This document shows, piece after piece, positions 17,420 through 26,262 of a stretch of 64,000 nucleotides of DNA. The stretch is taken from NCBI RefSeq assembly GCF_028807635.1, contig NZ_JARBAX010000001.1, positions 4,079,501 to 4,143,500 on the forward strand, in the 5' to 3' direction. Under the pieces are notes generated by a model, which searched no databases, was not told the origin of the DNA, and was given only the letters and a program-made list of their open reading frames with translations. Position 1 is the stretch's first letter. Every line of letters starts with the position of its first letter. The position numbers and the translations under genes were made by a program. Source of the DNA: Streptomyces spiramyceticus. Lineage in GTDB: Bacteria > Actinomycetota > Actinomycetes > Streptomycetales > Streptomycetaceae.

Positions 17420-17612
17420 GTCAGCGGTACCGTCGCCTCTCGCACGGTCCCAGTCCCTGTCATCTCTCCGCCATCCTCCGTGGTCACCTTGTCGGCGATC
17501 ACTTGGATAGCAGTCATGGCCTGTCGCATCGCGTAACGCGAGCGTGTTCCGTCCGTATGCAGCGGGAGTAATCGATTCGCCGTTCACGTGCGGGTGACTG
17601 GTTTGCGGCGTC

Positions 17613-18155
17613 ATGAGTAACAGTGGCGCCATGAACAGCATCAGGCCCGAGGCCATCGCCACCCCCCGGCTGGATCTCCTGCCGCTGAGCGTCGCGCACG
17701 CCGAGGAGATGGCCGTCGTACTGGCCGATCCCGTCCTGCACACCTTCATCGGCGGTGCTCCCGCAGAACCCGACGCGTTGCGGGCGCGCTACGCCGGTAT
17801 GGTCGCGGGCTCGCCCGATCCCGCCGTTTCCTGGTGCAACTGGGTCGTCCGCCTCCGTGGCGAAGCGGTTCTTGTGGGGACCGTTCAGGCCACCGTGACG
17901 CCCTCCGGCGATGGAACCGTCGCCGAGATCGCCTGGGTGGTGGGGACCCCCTGGCAGGGGAGAGGTATCGCGTCCGAAGCCGCCTCGGGGCTCGTCGCGT
18001 GGCTTCGGGAGCAGGCGGTGGAGACCGTCATCGCTCATGTTCACCCGGATCACCGGGTGTCCGCCGCCGTTGCCGCTGCCGCAGGGCTCGCGCCCACCGA
18101 ACAACTGCATGAGGGCGAGGCCAGGTGGCAGTGGACGAGCTGTGCAGACGCCTGA
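17613..18155 (+). CDS. GNAT-family N-acetyltransferase
   Basis: Encodes 180 residues of the RimJ/RimL type: an N-terminal TPRLDLLPLSVAHAEEMA, then the acetyl-CoA motif A region (VAEIAWVVGTPWQGRGIASEAASGLVAWL, with the Q-x-x-G-x-A loop). It probably acetylates an amine on a small molecule or protein; the substrate cannot be deduced. ATG 17613 and ATG 17631 are both possible starts and neither has a strong ribosome site. The gene stands alone. Confidence 0.85.
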   Translation: MSNSGAMNSIRPEAIATPRLDLLPLSVAHAEEMAVVLADPVLHTFIGGAPAEPDALRARYAGMVAGSPDPAVSWCNWVVRLRGEAVLVGTVQATVTPSGDGTVAEIAWVVGTPWQGRGIASEAASGLVAWLREQAVETVIAHVHPDHRVSAAVAAAAGLAPTEQLHEGEARWQWTSCADA

Positions 18156-18303
18156 GTTGCCTCAAAGGTTGTACTGCAGTGGAAGATTTAGCTGGATCCA
18201 GGGCGTGAGAACTGCCACATGCCCATCCGTGTGATGTTCCTGAAGCCCCCGGCGCTTGATCAGTGAAGGCGTGGATCGGCTGCGCCGAAAGGGCGTGGGG
18301 AAC

Positions 18304-18747
18304 ATGGCTGAGCGCGTGCGGGAGTTGGAGCTCCCTGTGGCCGGTGCGTCCGGCATGCGTGCGTACGTCGCCGAATTCGTCGCGTACCTGACGGAGCGGA
18401 ACCGGCTGCCCCTCGACTACTCGGTGGCCAGCCTCCGGCTCGTCGACCTCGTCGTCGACGGCCTGCGGCGCAACGGGCCCGGGCGTGAGGAGATCGACGC
18501 GGTGCTGCAGGGGCTCGGGGCGTACACCGGGGAGGTCGTCGTCCGGAGAGCCGGGGGCCGTTGGGTGGATTTCGGGGCCGAGCAGCAGGAGCTGTTCCGG
18601 CAGCCGGTCGGGGTGCGGATGCCCGACGGGCGGGTCTGGAATCCGCTGGGGAAGGTCGTCAACCGGTTCGAGGCCGGGTCGGAGGAGTCGGTGCAGCGGT
18701 TCTATCTGCTGCTTCACGGGCGTGCCCGTAAAGCCGTCTGTCACTAG
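18304..18747 (+). CDS. Conserved hypothetical protein (147 aa)
   Basis: The start is ATG 18304 behind GTGGGG. It is a soluble protein with helices in the first half (MRAYVAEFVAYLTERNRLPL) and a strand-rich second half ending in NPLGKVVNRFEAG. I recognise the style as a widespread small Streptomyces protein but cannot name the family. There are no signal or catalytic motifs. Confidence 0.7.
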   Translation: MAERVRELELPVAGASGMRAYVAEFVAYLTERNRLPLDYSVASLRLVDLVVDGLRRNGPGREEIDAVLQGLGAYTGEVVVRRAGGRWVDFGAEQQELFRQPVGVRMPDGRVWNPLGKVVNRFEAGSEESVQRFYLLLHGRARKAVCH

Positions 18748-18908
18748 GGCACTTGGCTGGAAAGTGGCCTCCGGATGTGGGCCTGAGTCGGGTCTGGCGG
18801 CGAAGCTGTGACGTTTCTGTGTCCCCCGGCGCAGAGCTATGGGGGGCCATGGCCACCCAGGGGGCATGGGCACGGTGACCAGTGCCGCGTCGGCACGAAG
18901 AGGGACGT

Positions 18909-19535
18909 GTGGTCAGGGGCGGGGAGCGGCGTCGTACACAGGTGTACGACGTGGAACTTGGCGTTGCCGTCGAGCGGGCTCAACAGGGGGACGAGGACGG
19001 GTTCGCAGCGGCGTACCGGCTCGTGCATCCCGGGCTGCTCGGATACGTACGGGGGCTGGTGGGGGAGGACGCCGAGGACGTCGCGTCCGAGGCGTGGCTG
19101 GAGATTGCCCGGGATCTGGGACGGTTCCGTGGCGACGGGGCGGGATTCCGCGGCTGGACGGCGACGATCGCCCGCCACCGCGCGCTCGATCATTTGCGCA
19201 AGCAGAAGCGAAGACCCCGTACGTCTCTGATCGAGCAGGACGTACTTGACCTGCCCGGCCGGCAGGACACCGCGCTCGACGCCCTCGAATCGCTCTCGAC
19301 CGAACATGCGCTGGCGATGATCGCCACCCTGCCGCGCGAGCAGGCGGAGGCGGTGCTGCTGCGCGTCGTCGTCGGGCTGGACGGGCCGGCGACGGCACGG
19401 GTGCTGGGCAAGCGCAGCGGATCCGTGCGTACGTCGGCGTATCGCGGACTCAAGCGGCTGGCCGAGCAGTTGGCCTCGCGCGGGGCGGGCGCTGTGACGT
19501 CTGTGGCGCCGCGCACGCTGAAGGATGAGACATGA
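18909..19535 (+). CDS. ECF-like RNA polymerase sigma factor (module 1)
   Basis: Encodes 208 residues with sigma-70 region 2 (about 25-95; LVHPGLLGYVRGLVGEDAED, then FRGWTATIARHRALDHLRKQ) and region 4 (about 135-190; LPREQAEAVLLRVVVGLDG, KRSGSVRTSAYRGLKRLA). GTG 18909 follows GAAGAGGGAC; GTG 18942 and GTG 18951 are alternatives. It directs RNA polymerase to a regulon I cannot see. The stop overlaps the next gene (ATGA), a single-span membrane protein that may hold the sigma factor, as anti-sigma proteins do. It is paralogous to the sigma gene at 20803. Confidence 0.88.
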   Translation: MVRGGERRRTQVYDVELGVAVERAQQGDEDGFAAAYRLVHPGLLGYVRGLVGEDAEDVASEAWLEIARDLGRFRGDGAGFRGWTATIARHRALDHLRKQKRRPRTSLIEQDVLDLPGRQDTALDALESLSTEHALAMIATLPREQAEAVLLRVVVGLDGPATARVLGKRSGSVRTSAYRGLKRLAEQLASRGAGAVTSVAPRTLKDET

Positions 19536-20386
19536 GTCGGGAAAGCGAACACGAAGCAGTAGACGCGGTGGCAGGGGCAACGGCGGACGGGCGGGTCCCG
19601 GCGGAAGTCGAGGCGTTGCTGGCCGCCGTACGACGCCCTGGTGCGGCCGATGCCCAGGTCCTGGAGGCGACCCTCGCCGCCTTCCGCGAGGCGCGCGACA
19701 CGGGTGCGCATGTGCCCCCGGGGCGTTGGTGGCGGATGCGCAGGCGCGACGACTGGCGGCCGGCACGGCGGCGCGGCGCACTTCCGGTGCGGGCGGCGTT
19801 CGCGTCGCTCGCCGCGACGGTGACGCTGGGCGGCGTGGCGCTGGCCGCCCAGACCGGGGCGATCCCGGCGCCGTTCGGCATCGGAGACGGTGGCTCGGGT
19901 GGCGGCGGGGCGGGGGACCGGCCGGGTACCAGTGCGCCGGCGACGCCGGGAGTGGCACGGGGGAGTGCGGAGGGCGCGACGGAGGGGCCGGCGTCCCGCA
20001 GCCCTTCGGCTGCCGTGACGCCGTCGGGGTCGGCGCGTCCTGCCCAGGCCCGGGAGGACGAGGCGCGCTGCGTGGCGTACTTGGCGGGGGAGGGGCGCGG
20101 TGCCGGTGGGGGTGCGGGCCCTGGCGCGGGGCGCGGTACCGACACGGGTACTGCCTTTGAGCGCCTCGAAGCGGGCGCTGCGGACGCCGGGGTGACGGTT
20201 CAGGCGTACTGCGAGGGGCTGTTGGGGGAGGCGACGAAGCGCCCTGCGGCGAACGCGTCCAAGTCCGCGCCCGCGCCCGCCGAGGCGCCGAAGCCGCCGG
20301 GGCCGGCAGGGAGCGGTGAGAACTCGAAGCCCGGGGGCAAGAGCGGGAGCGGAGCGGGGAGCCAGGGCGGCAGCCGCGGTCAGTGA
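19532..20386 (+). CDS. Single-span membrane protein, possible anti-sigma partner (module 1)
   Basis: Encodes 284 residues: a cytoplasmic N-terminal half (about 1-85; AEVEALLAAVRRPG, ATLAAFREARDTG), a membrane span near 89-107, and a Gly/Pro/Ala-rich outer part with two conserved Cys (EARCVAYLAG, VQAYCEGLLG). Translationally coupled (ATGA) to the sigma gene. The layout resembles anti-sigma factors, but I see no ZAS zinc motif (H-x3-C-x2-C) and no named family. The same layout recurs at 21564-22670, so the partnership seems real though its chemistry is unknown. Confidence 0.75.
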   Translation: MSRESEHEAVDAVAGATADGRVPAEVEALLAAVRRPGAADAQVLEATLAAFREARDTGAHVPPGRWWRMRRRDDWRPARRRGALPVRAAFASLAATVTLGGVALAAQTGAIPAPFGIGDGGSGGGGAGDRPGTSAPATPGVARGSAEGATEGPASRSPSAAVTPSGSARPAQAREDEARCVAYLAGEGRGAGGGAGPGAGRGTDTGTAFERLEAGAADAGVTVQAYCEGLLGEATKRPAANASKSAPAPAEAPKPPGPAGSGENSKPGGKSGSGAGSQGGSRGQ

Positions 20387-20442
20387 GTGGGGATTCTCCA
20401 CCCGCCCCTTTTCCGGCTGCGACGTTTCCGGCTGCCGCCGTG

Positions 20443-20520
20443 TGGGGCTCCGCCCCAGGCCCGGTCTCCTCAAACGCCGGACGGCTTGAGGCAACACTTG
20501 AGACAAGACTTGAGACAACA
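20443..20520 (+). repeat. Dispersed GGGGCTCCGCCCC-type element plus three 12-bp tandem repeats
   Basis: GGGGCTCCGCCCC followed by CTCAAACGCCGGACGG is the widespread Streptomyces intergenic element. It is extended here by three near-identical copies of CTTGAGACAACA at 20485-20496, 20497-20508 and 20509-20520. Confidence 0.7.
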
Positions 20521-20564
20521 AGCCCGTCCCGGGGTGCAAAGGGACCGCCGCCAGTCCGGAAGGA

Positions 20565-20604
20565 CGACCGGGGCCGCCACCCCCCACAGGAGAGGCCCCG
20601 GTCG
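20565..20604 (+). terminator. GC-rich stem after sigma module 1
   Basis: CGACCGGGGCC (20565-20575) pairs perfectly with GGCCCCGGTCG (20594-20604). It is a likely transcription end for the first sigma pair. Confidence 0.55.
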
Positions 20605-20802
20605 CCGTCCGTACGGACCGTGCGGCGGCCCGTACTTCTCTCAGCGCCGCGGGTGCGTTTTCTGTCACACCGCTCTGTGTCAGCATGCAGTTGCGCGTTG
20701 TACAAGACATGGACGCGACCCCGTCGGACGTCGTAGCGTGCTGACTCGCGCTGGGCTGCGCGGCAGTGGTGACCAGCTGCGACTTTGGAACAGGTTGAGG
20801 GA

Positions 20803-21564
20803 GTGCTGGGGGACGACGCGGAGCTGACCGCCGCGGTGCTCGCGGCACAGGACGGAGACGAGAACGCCTTCCGGACTGTGTACCGCGCCGTGCACCCGCG
20901 GCTGTTGGGCTACATACGAACGCTGGTCGGTGACCCGGAGGCCGAGGACGTCGCCTCCGAGTCATGGCTCCAGATAGCCCGCGACCTCGAACGGTTCAGC
21001 GGTGACGCCGACCGTTTCAGGGGCTGGGCGGCGCGAATAGCGCGCAATCGCGCCCTCGATCACATCCGGATGCGGGGCAGGCGCCCCGCCATCGGCGGCG
21101 ATGAGACGGAGCTCACAGGCAAGCCCGGCGACTCCGACACCGCGAGCGAGGCGATGGAAGCCCTCGCCACCGGTGACACGCTGGCCCTCATCGCCCAGCT
21201 CCCGCAGGACCAGGCCGAGGCCGTCGTCCTGCGCGTCGTGGTCGGACTCGACGCGAAGAGCGCCGCGCAGACACTGGGCAAGCGCCCCGGGGCCGTACGG
21301 ACGGCCGCGCACCGAGGCTTGAAGCGGCTGGCCGAGCTCCTCAGCGCGGCGGAAGCAGCAGCCGAAGCCGAAGCCGAAGCCGAAGCGGAAGCCGACGCAG
21401 CGGGCCACCGCGGCGGCAATGCCCACGGCAGCGGCCACGCCGGCGGGTCCGTCGGTGACCGGCCGGAACTCGACGCCGTACCTCCACAGCGCGGCCCACG
21501 ACAGGGCAGGGTGACGTCCGCCGGTGTGACGCAATCGTGCGTGCGGACGCAGAAGGACATGTGA
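20803..21564 (+). CDS. ECF-like RNA polymerase sigma factor (module 2)
   Basis: Encodes 253 residues. Region 2 (VHPRLLGYIRTLVGDPEAED; FRGWAARIARNRALDHIRMR) and region 4 (LPQDQAEAVVLRVVVGLDA; KRPGAVRTAAHRGLKRLAEL) align along their length with the sigma factor at 18909. It carries a long disordered tail that includes an Ala-Glu run encoded by GAAGCC repeats (about 21352-21396). GTG 20803 is chosen because the conserved part starts there; TTG 20785 is in frame but has no ribosome site. The stop overlaps the next start (TGATG). Confidence 0.88.
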   Translation: MLGDDAELTAAVLAAQDGDENAFRTVYRAVHPRLLGYIRTLVGDPEAEDVASESWLQIARDLERFSGDADRFRGWAARIARNRALDHIRMRGRRPAIGGDETELTGKPGDSDTASEAMEALATGDTLALIAQLPQDQAEAVVLRVVVGLDAKSAAQTLGKRPGAVRTAAHRGLKRLAELLSAAEAAAEAEAEAEAEADAAGHRGGNAHGSGHAGGSVGDRPELDAVPPQRGPRQGRVTSAGVTQSCVRTQKDM

Positions 21565-22670
21565 TGGCCGACGAGCGTTATGAATGGCTCGACAAGAACA
21601 CGGCGGAGCGGCTGCTCCGCGGAGAACCTGTCGGGCCTGTCGGCGACCACGCGCGCGCCCAGGCCGACCGCCTCTCCGCCGCCCTGGACGGCATCGCCCG
21701 CGCCGGCAGCCCCGAGGCGGGTGAACTCCCCGGCGAGGCGGCCGCGCTGGCAGCGTTCCGCAAGGCCAGAGCCGCATCCCCGGAAGCGTTGCCCGGCATA
21801 CGCATCGGCTCCTCCGCCGCCTCCGTACGCCCCAGGCGCAGGGGCGGCGCTCCCGTCCGCTGGGGGCGTCCCGTACGCATCGGCCTGGCCGGTGCGCTCG
21901 CCGGTGTGGCCCTCGGCGGCGTAGCGGTGGCGGCCGGTACGGGCGTACTGCCGAGCCCCTTCGGGCGCAGCTCCGACCCCACGCCCGCCTCCTCCGTATC
22001 GGCAGCCGCGACACCGGATCCGCTCCTTTCCGGGTCACCCACCGGCGAACCCGGCAGCCCCGGAGAGAGCACGCCGGGCACCGGCACCCCGAGCGGGCCC
22101 GGCGAGACGCCGGACGACGGCTACCCGGGCAGCGGCGACGGTACGGACCAGTCCGCACCGGGGACGGACGGCGGCACGTCCACCACCGACCCGGGCTCCG
22201 GCGAGGGCGTCACAAGCGACCCCGCGGCGGGTATCGACGGCGGCGCCGGATCCGGCGACCTCTACCGCAGGACCGTCCAGGCCTGCCAGGACTACCGCAG
22301 TGGCAACATCGCCGCCGACCGCAAGCGTCGCCTCGAAGCGGCGGCCAAGGGCTCCGAAGGCGTGGACCGCTTCTGCGACCGCGTGCTGGACGGCGCGGAC
22401 GGGCGGGACGCCGACGGCGAGAGCGACAACGGCGACAGCGGCAGTGGCGACGGCGCAAACGGCGACGGCAGCGGCCAGGGCGGTGACGGCAGCGGCGGCG
22501 AAGACGGCGACAGCGGCAGTGGCGATGGCGACGGCGGCAGGAGCGGCGGCGCCCAAGGTGCCCCCGGCGCCGAGGGAAGCCGCGCCCTCCCGCCGATCTC
22601 CTACACCCTCCCGCCGTCCCCGACGGTCGCCCCCTCCACCACCACGGCGCCCACGCCGCAACCGGGCTGA
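21564..22670 (+). CDS. Single-span membrane protein with long disordered outer region (module 2)
   Basis: Encodes 368 residues: a cytoplasmic N-terminal half (about 1-110; YEWLDKNTAERLLRGEPV, then EAAALAAFRKARAA), a membrane span near 113-131, and a very long Gly/Ser/Asp/Pro-rich exterior containing a small conserved patch with two Cys (TVQACQDYRSGNIAADRKRR, then FCDRVL). It begins at ATG 21564, overlapping the sigma stop. It is a paralogue of the protein at 19532. Anti-sigma function is inferred from coupling and topology; the Cys pair outside could sense redox or zinc. Confidence 0.75.
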   Translation: MADERYEWLDKNTAERLLRGEPVGPVGDHARAQADRLSAALDGIARAGSPEAGELPGEAAALAAFRKARAASPEALPGIRIGSSAASVRPRRRGGAPVRWGRPVRIGLAGALAGVALGGVAVAAGTGVLPSPFGRSSDPTPASSVSAAATPDPLLSGSPTGEPGSPGESTPGTGTPSGPGETPDDGYPGSGDGTDQSAPGTDGGTSTTDPGSGEGVTSDPAAGIDGGAGSGDLYRRTVQACQDYRSGNIAADRKRRLEAAAKGSEGVDRFCDRVLDGADGRDADGESDNGDSGSGDGANGDGSGQGGDGSGGEDGDSGSGDGDGGRSGGAQGAPGAEGSRALPPISYTLPPSPTVAPSTTTAPTPQPG

Positions 22671-22813
22671 CCTGCGCCTTTCTAATTCTTTCCGTACTTC
22701 GCCCGCGCCGGTGTGACGTTTTTCGAGCCGGTGACGCAGTAATGAGTGAGCCGACTGGTCATCGGCAGCGCGACGAGCCGGGGTTCCCCCCGTACCTTCG
22801 GCTCCGCGCACTA

Positions 22814-22852
22814 GGCGCGGGCGGGACACGTTCCCCCGGTCCCGCCCGCGCC
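22814..22852. terminator. Perfect 14-bp bidirectional terminator
   Basis: GGCGCGGGCGGGAC (22814-22827) pairs exactly with 22839-22852. It lies between the convergent module-2 membrane gene and the minus-strand transpeptidase gene and so can serve both. Confidence 0.8.
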
Positions 22853-22880
22853 ACATCTTCTCTTCGGACCGTCACCGGCG

Positions 22881-23738
22881 TCACCAGTAAATAACCACCT
22901 TGTCGCCGTTGCGCACCTGCGCGAACAGGCCGGCGATCTTCCCCTCGTCCCTGACATTCACACAGCCGTGCGAGGCGCCGCTGTAGCCGCGGGCCGCGAA
23001 GTCCGACGAGTAGTGGACGGCCTGCCCGCCGCTGAAGAACAGGGCGTACGGCATGGGGGTGTCGTACAGCGTCGAGACATGGTGCCGGGACTTCCAGCAC
23101 ACGTTGAACGTCCCCTCACGCGTGGGCGTGTACTGCGACCCGAACCGCACGTCCATCGCCGTGACGACCTTCCCGTCGACCATCCACGAGAGCGTGCGGC
23201 TCGTCTTGCTGATGCACAGGACCCGGCCCGTCATGCAGCGCGGATCCGGTGTGGCGACCGGGTTGGCGGTCGACGGGTACAGCTCGGCGCGCGTCGGCTT
23301 CTTCGTCATCCCCAGGAGCCTGTCCCAGGTGACGGTGTCCGTCGTGCCTGTACGGTCCAGGCCGCGCTTGCCCTGGAAGGACGAGACGGCGGCGGCGGTG
23401 ACCGAGCCGTAGTGGCCGGTGGGGGTGCGGTTGAAGTGGCCGATCTGGCGGAGCCTGGCCTGAAGCTCGCGCACCTGGGCGCCCTCGGCGCCGCGTGCGA
23501 ACAGCGTCTTGGGCTCGGGCGTGGGCGTAGCTTCGGGCTTCGGTTTCGACTCCGCTTTCGGCTTCGTCGGCGAGGGGGCAGGCGTCGCGTCGTGCGCCGG
23601 TGCCAGCAACGGCGGCTTCGTACGCGCGGCGCCCGCCCCGGCCCCAGTCGCCTGCGCCGTGCATCCCGCCGTAACAGCGAGCACAGCGGCCGTGGCGACC
23701 GCTCTGCCTGTGGGTACGTTCCGCTTCTTCTGGCGCAT
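22881..23738 (-). CDS. L,D-transpeptidase with peptidoglycan-binding domain
   Basis: Encodes 285 residues. The signal has the lipobox VTAGC (about residue 26). A Pro/Lys-rich linker is followed by a PG_binding_1 domain (about 85-140; GAQVRELQARLRQIGHF) and a YkuD catalytic domain ending in SHGCVNVRD, with the catalytic Cys and preceding His. It should anchor to the membrane, bind the wall and make 3-3 cross-links. Differs from the transpeptidase at 11829 in having a wall-binding domain. The start ATG 23738 lies in a gap shared with the divergent mutase gene. Confidence 0.9.
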   Translation of the reverse strand: MRQKKRNVPTGRAVATAAVLAVTAGCTAQATGAGAGAARTKPPLLAPAHDATPAPSPTKPKAESKPKPEATPTPEPKTLFARGAEGAQVRELQARLRQIGHFNRTPTGHYGSVTAAAVSSFQGKRGLDRTGTTDTVTWDRLLGMTKKPTRAELYPSTANPVATPDPRCMTGRVLCISKTSRTLSWMVDGKVVTAMDVRFGSQYTPTREGTFNVCWKSRHHVSTLYDTPMPYALFFSGGQAVHYSSDFAARGYSGASHGCVNVRDEGKIAGLFAQVRNGDKVVIYW

Positions 23739-23937
23739 TTCAGCCCCCGGTCTTCCGTCTGTCCCTTAGGACTGTTTTCCGCTCTGCCCGGTTGCGTAAG
23801 CCACCGCATGATGGGAAGAGCGACGTTGTGAGCAAGGTCCCAGCCTGCGACTCTCCACCGGCCGCACGCCCGCCGCTACAGTCCGTCGCGAGGGTCGGTT
23901 AATTACCAGCCAGTACGTTCAGCGGGAGGCACAGCAG

Positions 23938-25518
23938 ATGGCGCGCGAGTCGGAGTCGGGACTGCCTATTGAGCCGGTGTACGGGCCGGACGCCCTGGAG
24001 GGCTGGGACCCTGCGGAGAAGCTGGGCGAGCCGGGCTCCTACCCCTTCACGCGCGGCGTATACCCGTCGATGTACACCGGGCGTCCGTGGACGATGCGCC
24101 AGTACGCGGGCTTCGGCACCGCGACCGAGTCCAACGCCCGCTACAAGCAGTTGATCGCCAACGGCACGATGGGCCTGTCCGTCGCCTTCGACCTGCCGAC
24201 CCAGATGGGCCACGACAGCGATGCGGCGATCGCGAGCGGCGAGGTCGGCAAGGTCGGCGTTGCCGTCGACTCGATCGACGACATGCGGGTCCTGTTCGGC
24301 GGCATCCCGCTGGACAAGGTCTCGACGTCGATGACGATCAACGCGCCGGCCGCGCTCCTCCTCCTGATGTACCAGCTGGTGGGCGAGGAGCAGGGCGTAC
24401 CGGCCGACAAGCTGACCGGCACGATCCAAAACGATGTCCTCAAGGAGTACATCGCACGCGGGACGTACATCTTCCCGCCCAAGCCGTCCCTGCGCCTGAT
24501 CGCGGACATCTTCAAGTACTGCAAGGCCGAGATCCCGAAGTGGAACACGATCTCGATCTCCGGCTACCACATGGCGGAGGCCGGTGCTTCGCCCGCGCAG
24601 GAGATCGCGTTCACGCTGGCCGACGGCATCGAGTACGTCCGTACGGCCGTCGCCGCGGGCATGGACGTCGACGACTTCGCGCCGCGCCTCTCCTTCTTCT
24701 TCGTGTCCCGTACGACGATCCTCGAAGAGGTCGCCAAGTTCCGTGCCGCGCGCCGTATCTGGGCGAAGGTCATGCGCGACGAGTTCGGCGCGAAGAACCC
24801 CAAGTCGCTGATGCTGCGCTTCCACACGCAGACGGCGGGCGTGCAGCTCACCGCGCAGCAGCCCGAGGTCAACCTGGTGCGCGTCGCCGTACAGGGCCTG
24901 GCGGCGGTCCTCGGCGGCACGCAGTCCCTGCACACCAACTCCTTCGACGAGGCGATCGCGCTCCCCACCGACAAGAGCGCCCGCCTCGCCCTGCGCACCC
25001 AGCAGGTCCTCGCGTACGAGACGGACGTCACGGCCACCGTCGACCCCTTCGCCGGGTCGTACGTCGTCGAGAAGATGACGGACGAGGTCGAGGCCGCCGC
25101 CGTCGAACTGATGACGAAGGTCGAGGACATGGGCGGCGCGGTCAATGCGATCGAGCGCGGCTTCCAGAAGAACGAGATCGAGCGCAGCGCGTACCGCATC
25201 GCCCTGGAAACGGACAGCGGCGAGCGCGTCGTCGTCGGCGTGAACCGCTTCCAGCTGGAAACGGAGGAGCCGTACGAGCCCCTCCGCGTCGACCCGGCGA
25301 TCGAGGCCCAGCAGGCGGAACGTCTCGCGAAGCTCCGCGCCGAGCGCGACCAGGCTGCGGTGGACGCGGCCCTGGTGGAGCTGAAGAAGGCGGCGGAGGG
25401 CACGGACAACGTGCTGTACCCGATGAAGGACGCGCTGCGGGCGCGGGCGACGGTCGGCGAGGTGTGCAACGCGCTGCGGGAGGTCTGGGGGACGTATGTC
25501 CCTACGGACGCGTTCTGA
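23938..25518 (+). CDS. Acyl-CoA mutase large subunit (methylmalonyl-CoA mutase family)
   Basis: Encodes 526 residues matching the catalytic (substrate-binding barrel) part of B12-dependent mutases: [59 protein letters not shown] and [14 protein letters not shown]. The B12-binding domain is absent, so a separate small subunit encoded elsewhere must supply cobalamin, as in isobutyryl-CoA mutase. [18 protein letters not shown] is shared by methylmalonyl-, isobutyryl- and related mutases, so the substrate is not certain. Starts at ATG 23938 after GGGAGG. Transcribed alone. Confidence 0.9.
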   Translation: MARESESGLPIEPVYGPDALEGWDPAEKLGEPGSYPFTRGVYPSMYTGRPWTMRQYAGFGTATESNARYKQLIANGTMGLSVAFDLPTQMGHDSDAAIASGEVGKVGVAVDSIDDMRVLFGGIPLDKVSTSMTINAPAALLLLMYQLVGEEQGVPADKLTGTIQNDVLKEYIARGTYIFPPKPSLRLIADIFKYCKAEIPKWNTISISGYHMAEAGASPAQEIAFTLADGIEYVRTAVAAGMDVDDFAPRLSFFFVSRTTILEEVAKFRAARRIWAKVMRDEFGAKNPKSLMLRFHTQTAGVQLTAQQPEVNLVRVAVQGLAAVLGGTQSLHTNSFDEAIALPTDKSARLALRTQQVLAYETDVTATVDPFAGSYVVEKMTDEVEAAAVELMTKVEDMGGAVNAIERGFQKNEIERSAYRIALETDSGERVVVGVNRFQLETEEPYEPLRVDPAIEAQQAERLAKLRAERDQAAVDAALVELKKAAEGTDNVLYPMKDALRARATVGEVCNALREVWGTYVPTDAF

Positions 25519-25602
25519 GGGATGCCGCGAACGAGTGATCCCGTGCGGATTGTCGGTGGCGGCGGATACGCTCGTGAAGAGTGCTCTCGAAAGGAGGTTG
25601 CC

Positions 25603-26187
25603 GTGGCCGTAATACTGCATGAGATGACGACCGCTGAGGCTGCCGACCGTCTCTCCAGCCAGCTGCCCGGGCACCGCGTGGAGATTCTCAAGGGGAGCAT
25701 TATTGTGACGCCACCGCCCGATGGTCCCCATCAGGAGTCGTTGGGCGAACTGAGCTACGAGTTTCGGCGCTCAGGCGGCAGGGAGACTGGGCTGAAGGAG
25801 ATCCAGGGGATCGGGCTGTGGCTGCCAAGCGGTCCGGACGACTATGCGATCCCGGACCTGTCCATCGTCGACGCGGACTACAAGGACGCGCTGGTCGAGA
25901 AGAACTGCTACGCGCCCCACGTCTTCCACCTAGTACTGGAAGTGACGTCTTCCAACTGGGGAAATGACCTGGCAACCAAGGTCGAGACCTATGCCGAGTC
26001 ACGGATTCCGGTGTACGTCGTCGTGGACCGCAAGCATGATCAGGTCCTCGTGCACACCGACCCCGAAGGTGACAAGTACGGCACGGTCGTGCCGTACAAG
26101 CGTGGAACCAGCGTCCCCCTGCCTGCCTCCCTGGGCGTCGATGTGGCCTTCTCCGTGGACCTGCTCCTCGACGGCGGCGAGGACTGA
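25603..26187 (+). CDS. Uma2-family (DUF820) putative nuclease
   Basis: Encodes 194 residues of the Uma2/DUF820 PD-(D/E)xK-fold family: IPDLSIVDADYKD (the Asp), FHLVLEVTSSNWGNDLATKVETYAE (Glu and Lys), then PVYVVVDRKHDQVLVH. All three metal/catalytic residues are present. A nuclease is predicted by the fold but unproven for the family. GTG 25603 sits five bases after the perfect ribosome site AAGGAGG. These genes are highly multiplied in Streptomyces and cyanobacteria and often stand alone. Confidence 0.88.
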   Translation: MAVILHEMTTAEAADRLSSQLPGHRVEILKGSIIVTPPPDGPHQESLGELSYEFRRSGGRETGLKEIQGIGLWLPSGPDDYAIPDLSIVDADYKDALVEKNCYAPHVFHLVLEVTSSNWGNDLATKVETYAESRIPVYVVVDRKHDQVLVHTDPEGDKYGTVVPYKRGTSVPLPASLGVDVAFSVDLLLDGGED

Positions 26188-26220
26188 CAGCCGCCCGCCT
26201 GCTGCCTGGCATGTGAAACG

Positions 26221-26262
26221 CATGGGCGGAATGTCGTACCTACGTGCGACACTCCGCCCATG
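26221..26262. promoter_or_regulatory. 19-bp-arm inverted repeat ending on the exporter start codon
   Basis: The arm at 26221-26239 (beginning CATGGGCGGA) is nearly the reverse complement of 26244-26262, with 17 of 19 positions exactly complementary, one G-U possible in RNA, and a 4-nt loop. The ATG of the LysE gene (26260-26262) is the last three bases. It may be an operator or an mRNA structure hiding the start. Confidence 0.65.

Larger units (their letters stand above)
20387..20802. other. Intergenic region between the two sigma modules
   Basis: About 415 bp without genes. It holds a GC-rich Streptomyces-type dispersed element (20443-20484), a 3 x 12-bp tandem repeat, a terminator-like stem (20565-20604), and the likely promoter of module 2 within the AT-richer 20650-20780 stretch. 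Confidence 0.6.

Noticed and set aside
20443..20460. GGGGCTCCGCCCC as a terminator of its own
   Set aside because: It is the common Streptomyces dispersed unit with a short stem; I list it as a repeat and keep the 11-bp stem at 20565-20604 as the terminator.
21352..21396. GAAGCC tandem run as a regulatory repeat
   Set aside because: It is in frame inside the sigma-factor gene and encodes an Ala-Glu tail; simple slippage explains it.
22713..22721. GTGACGTTT as an autoregulated sigma-factor promoter
   Set aside because: Only nine bases are shared with 18808 and no matching second element could be aligned; no gene starts downstream on that strand. Kept only as a remark.
23899..25731. Long minus-strand ORF across the mutase gene
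   Set aside because: Antisense of the acyl-CoA mutase; no motif or ribosome site, and the plus-strand frame has all the family signatures.
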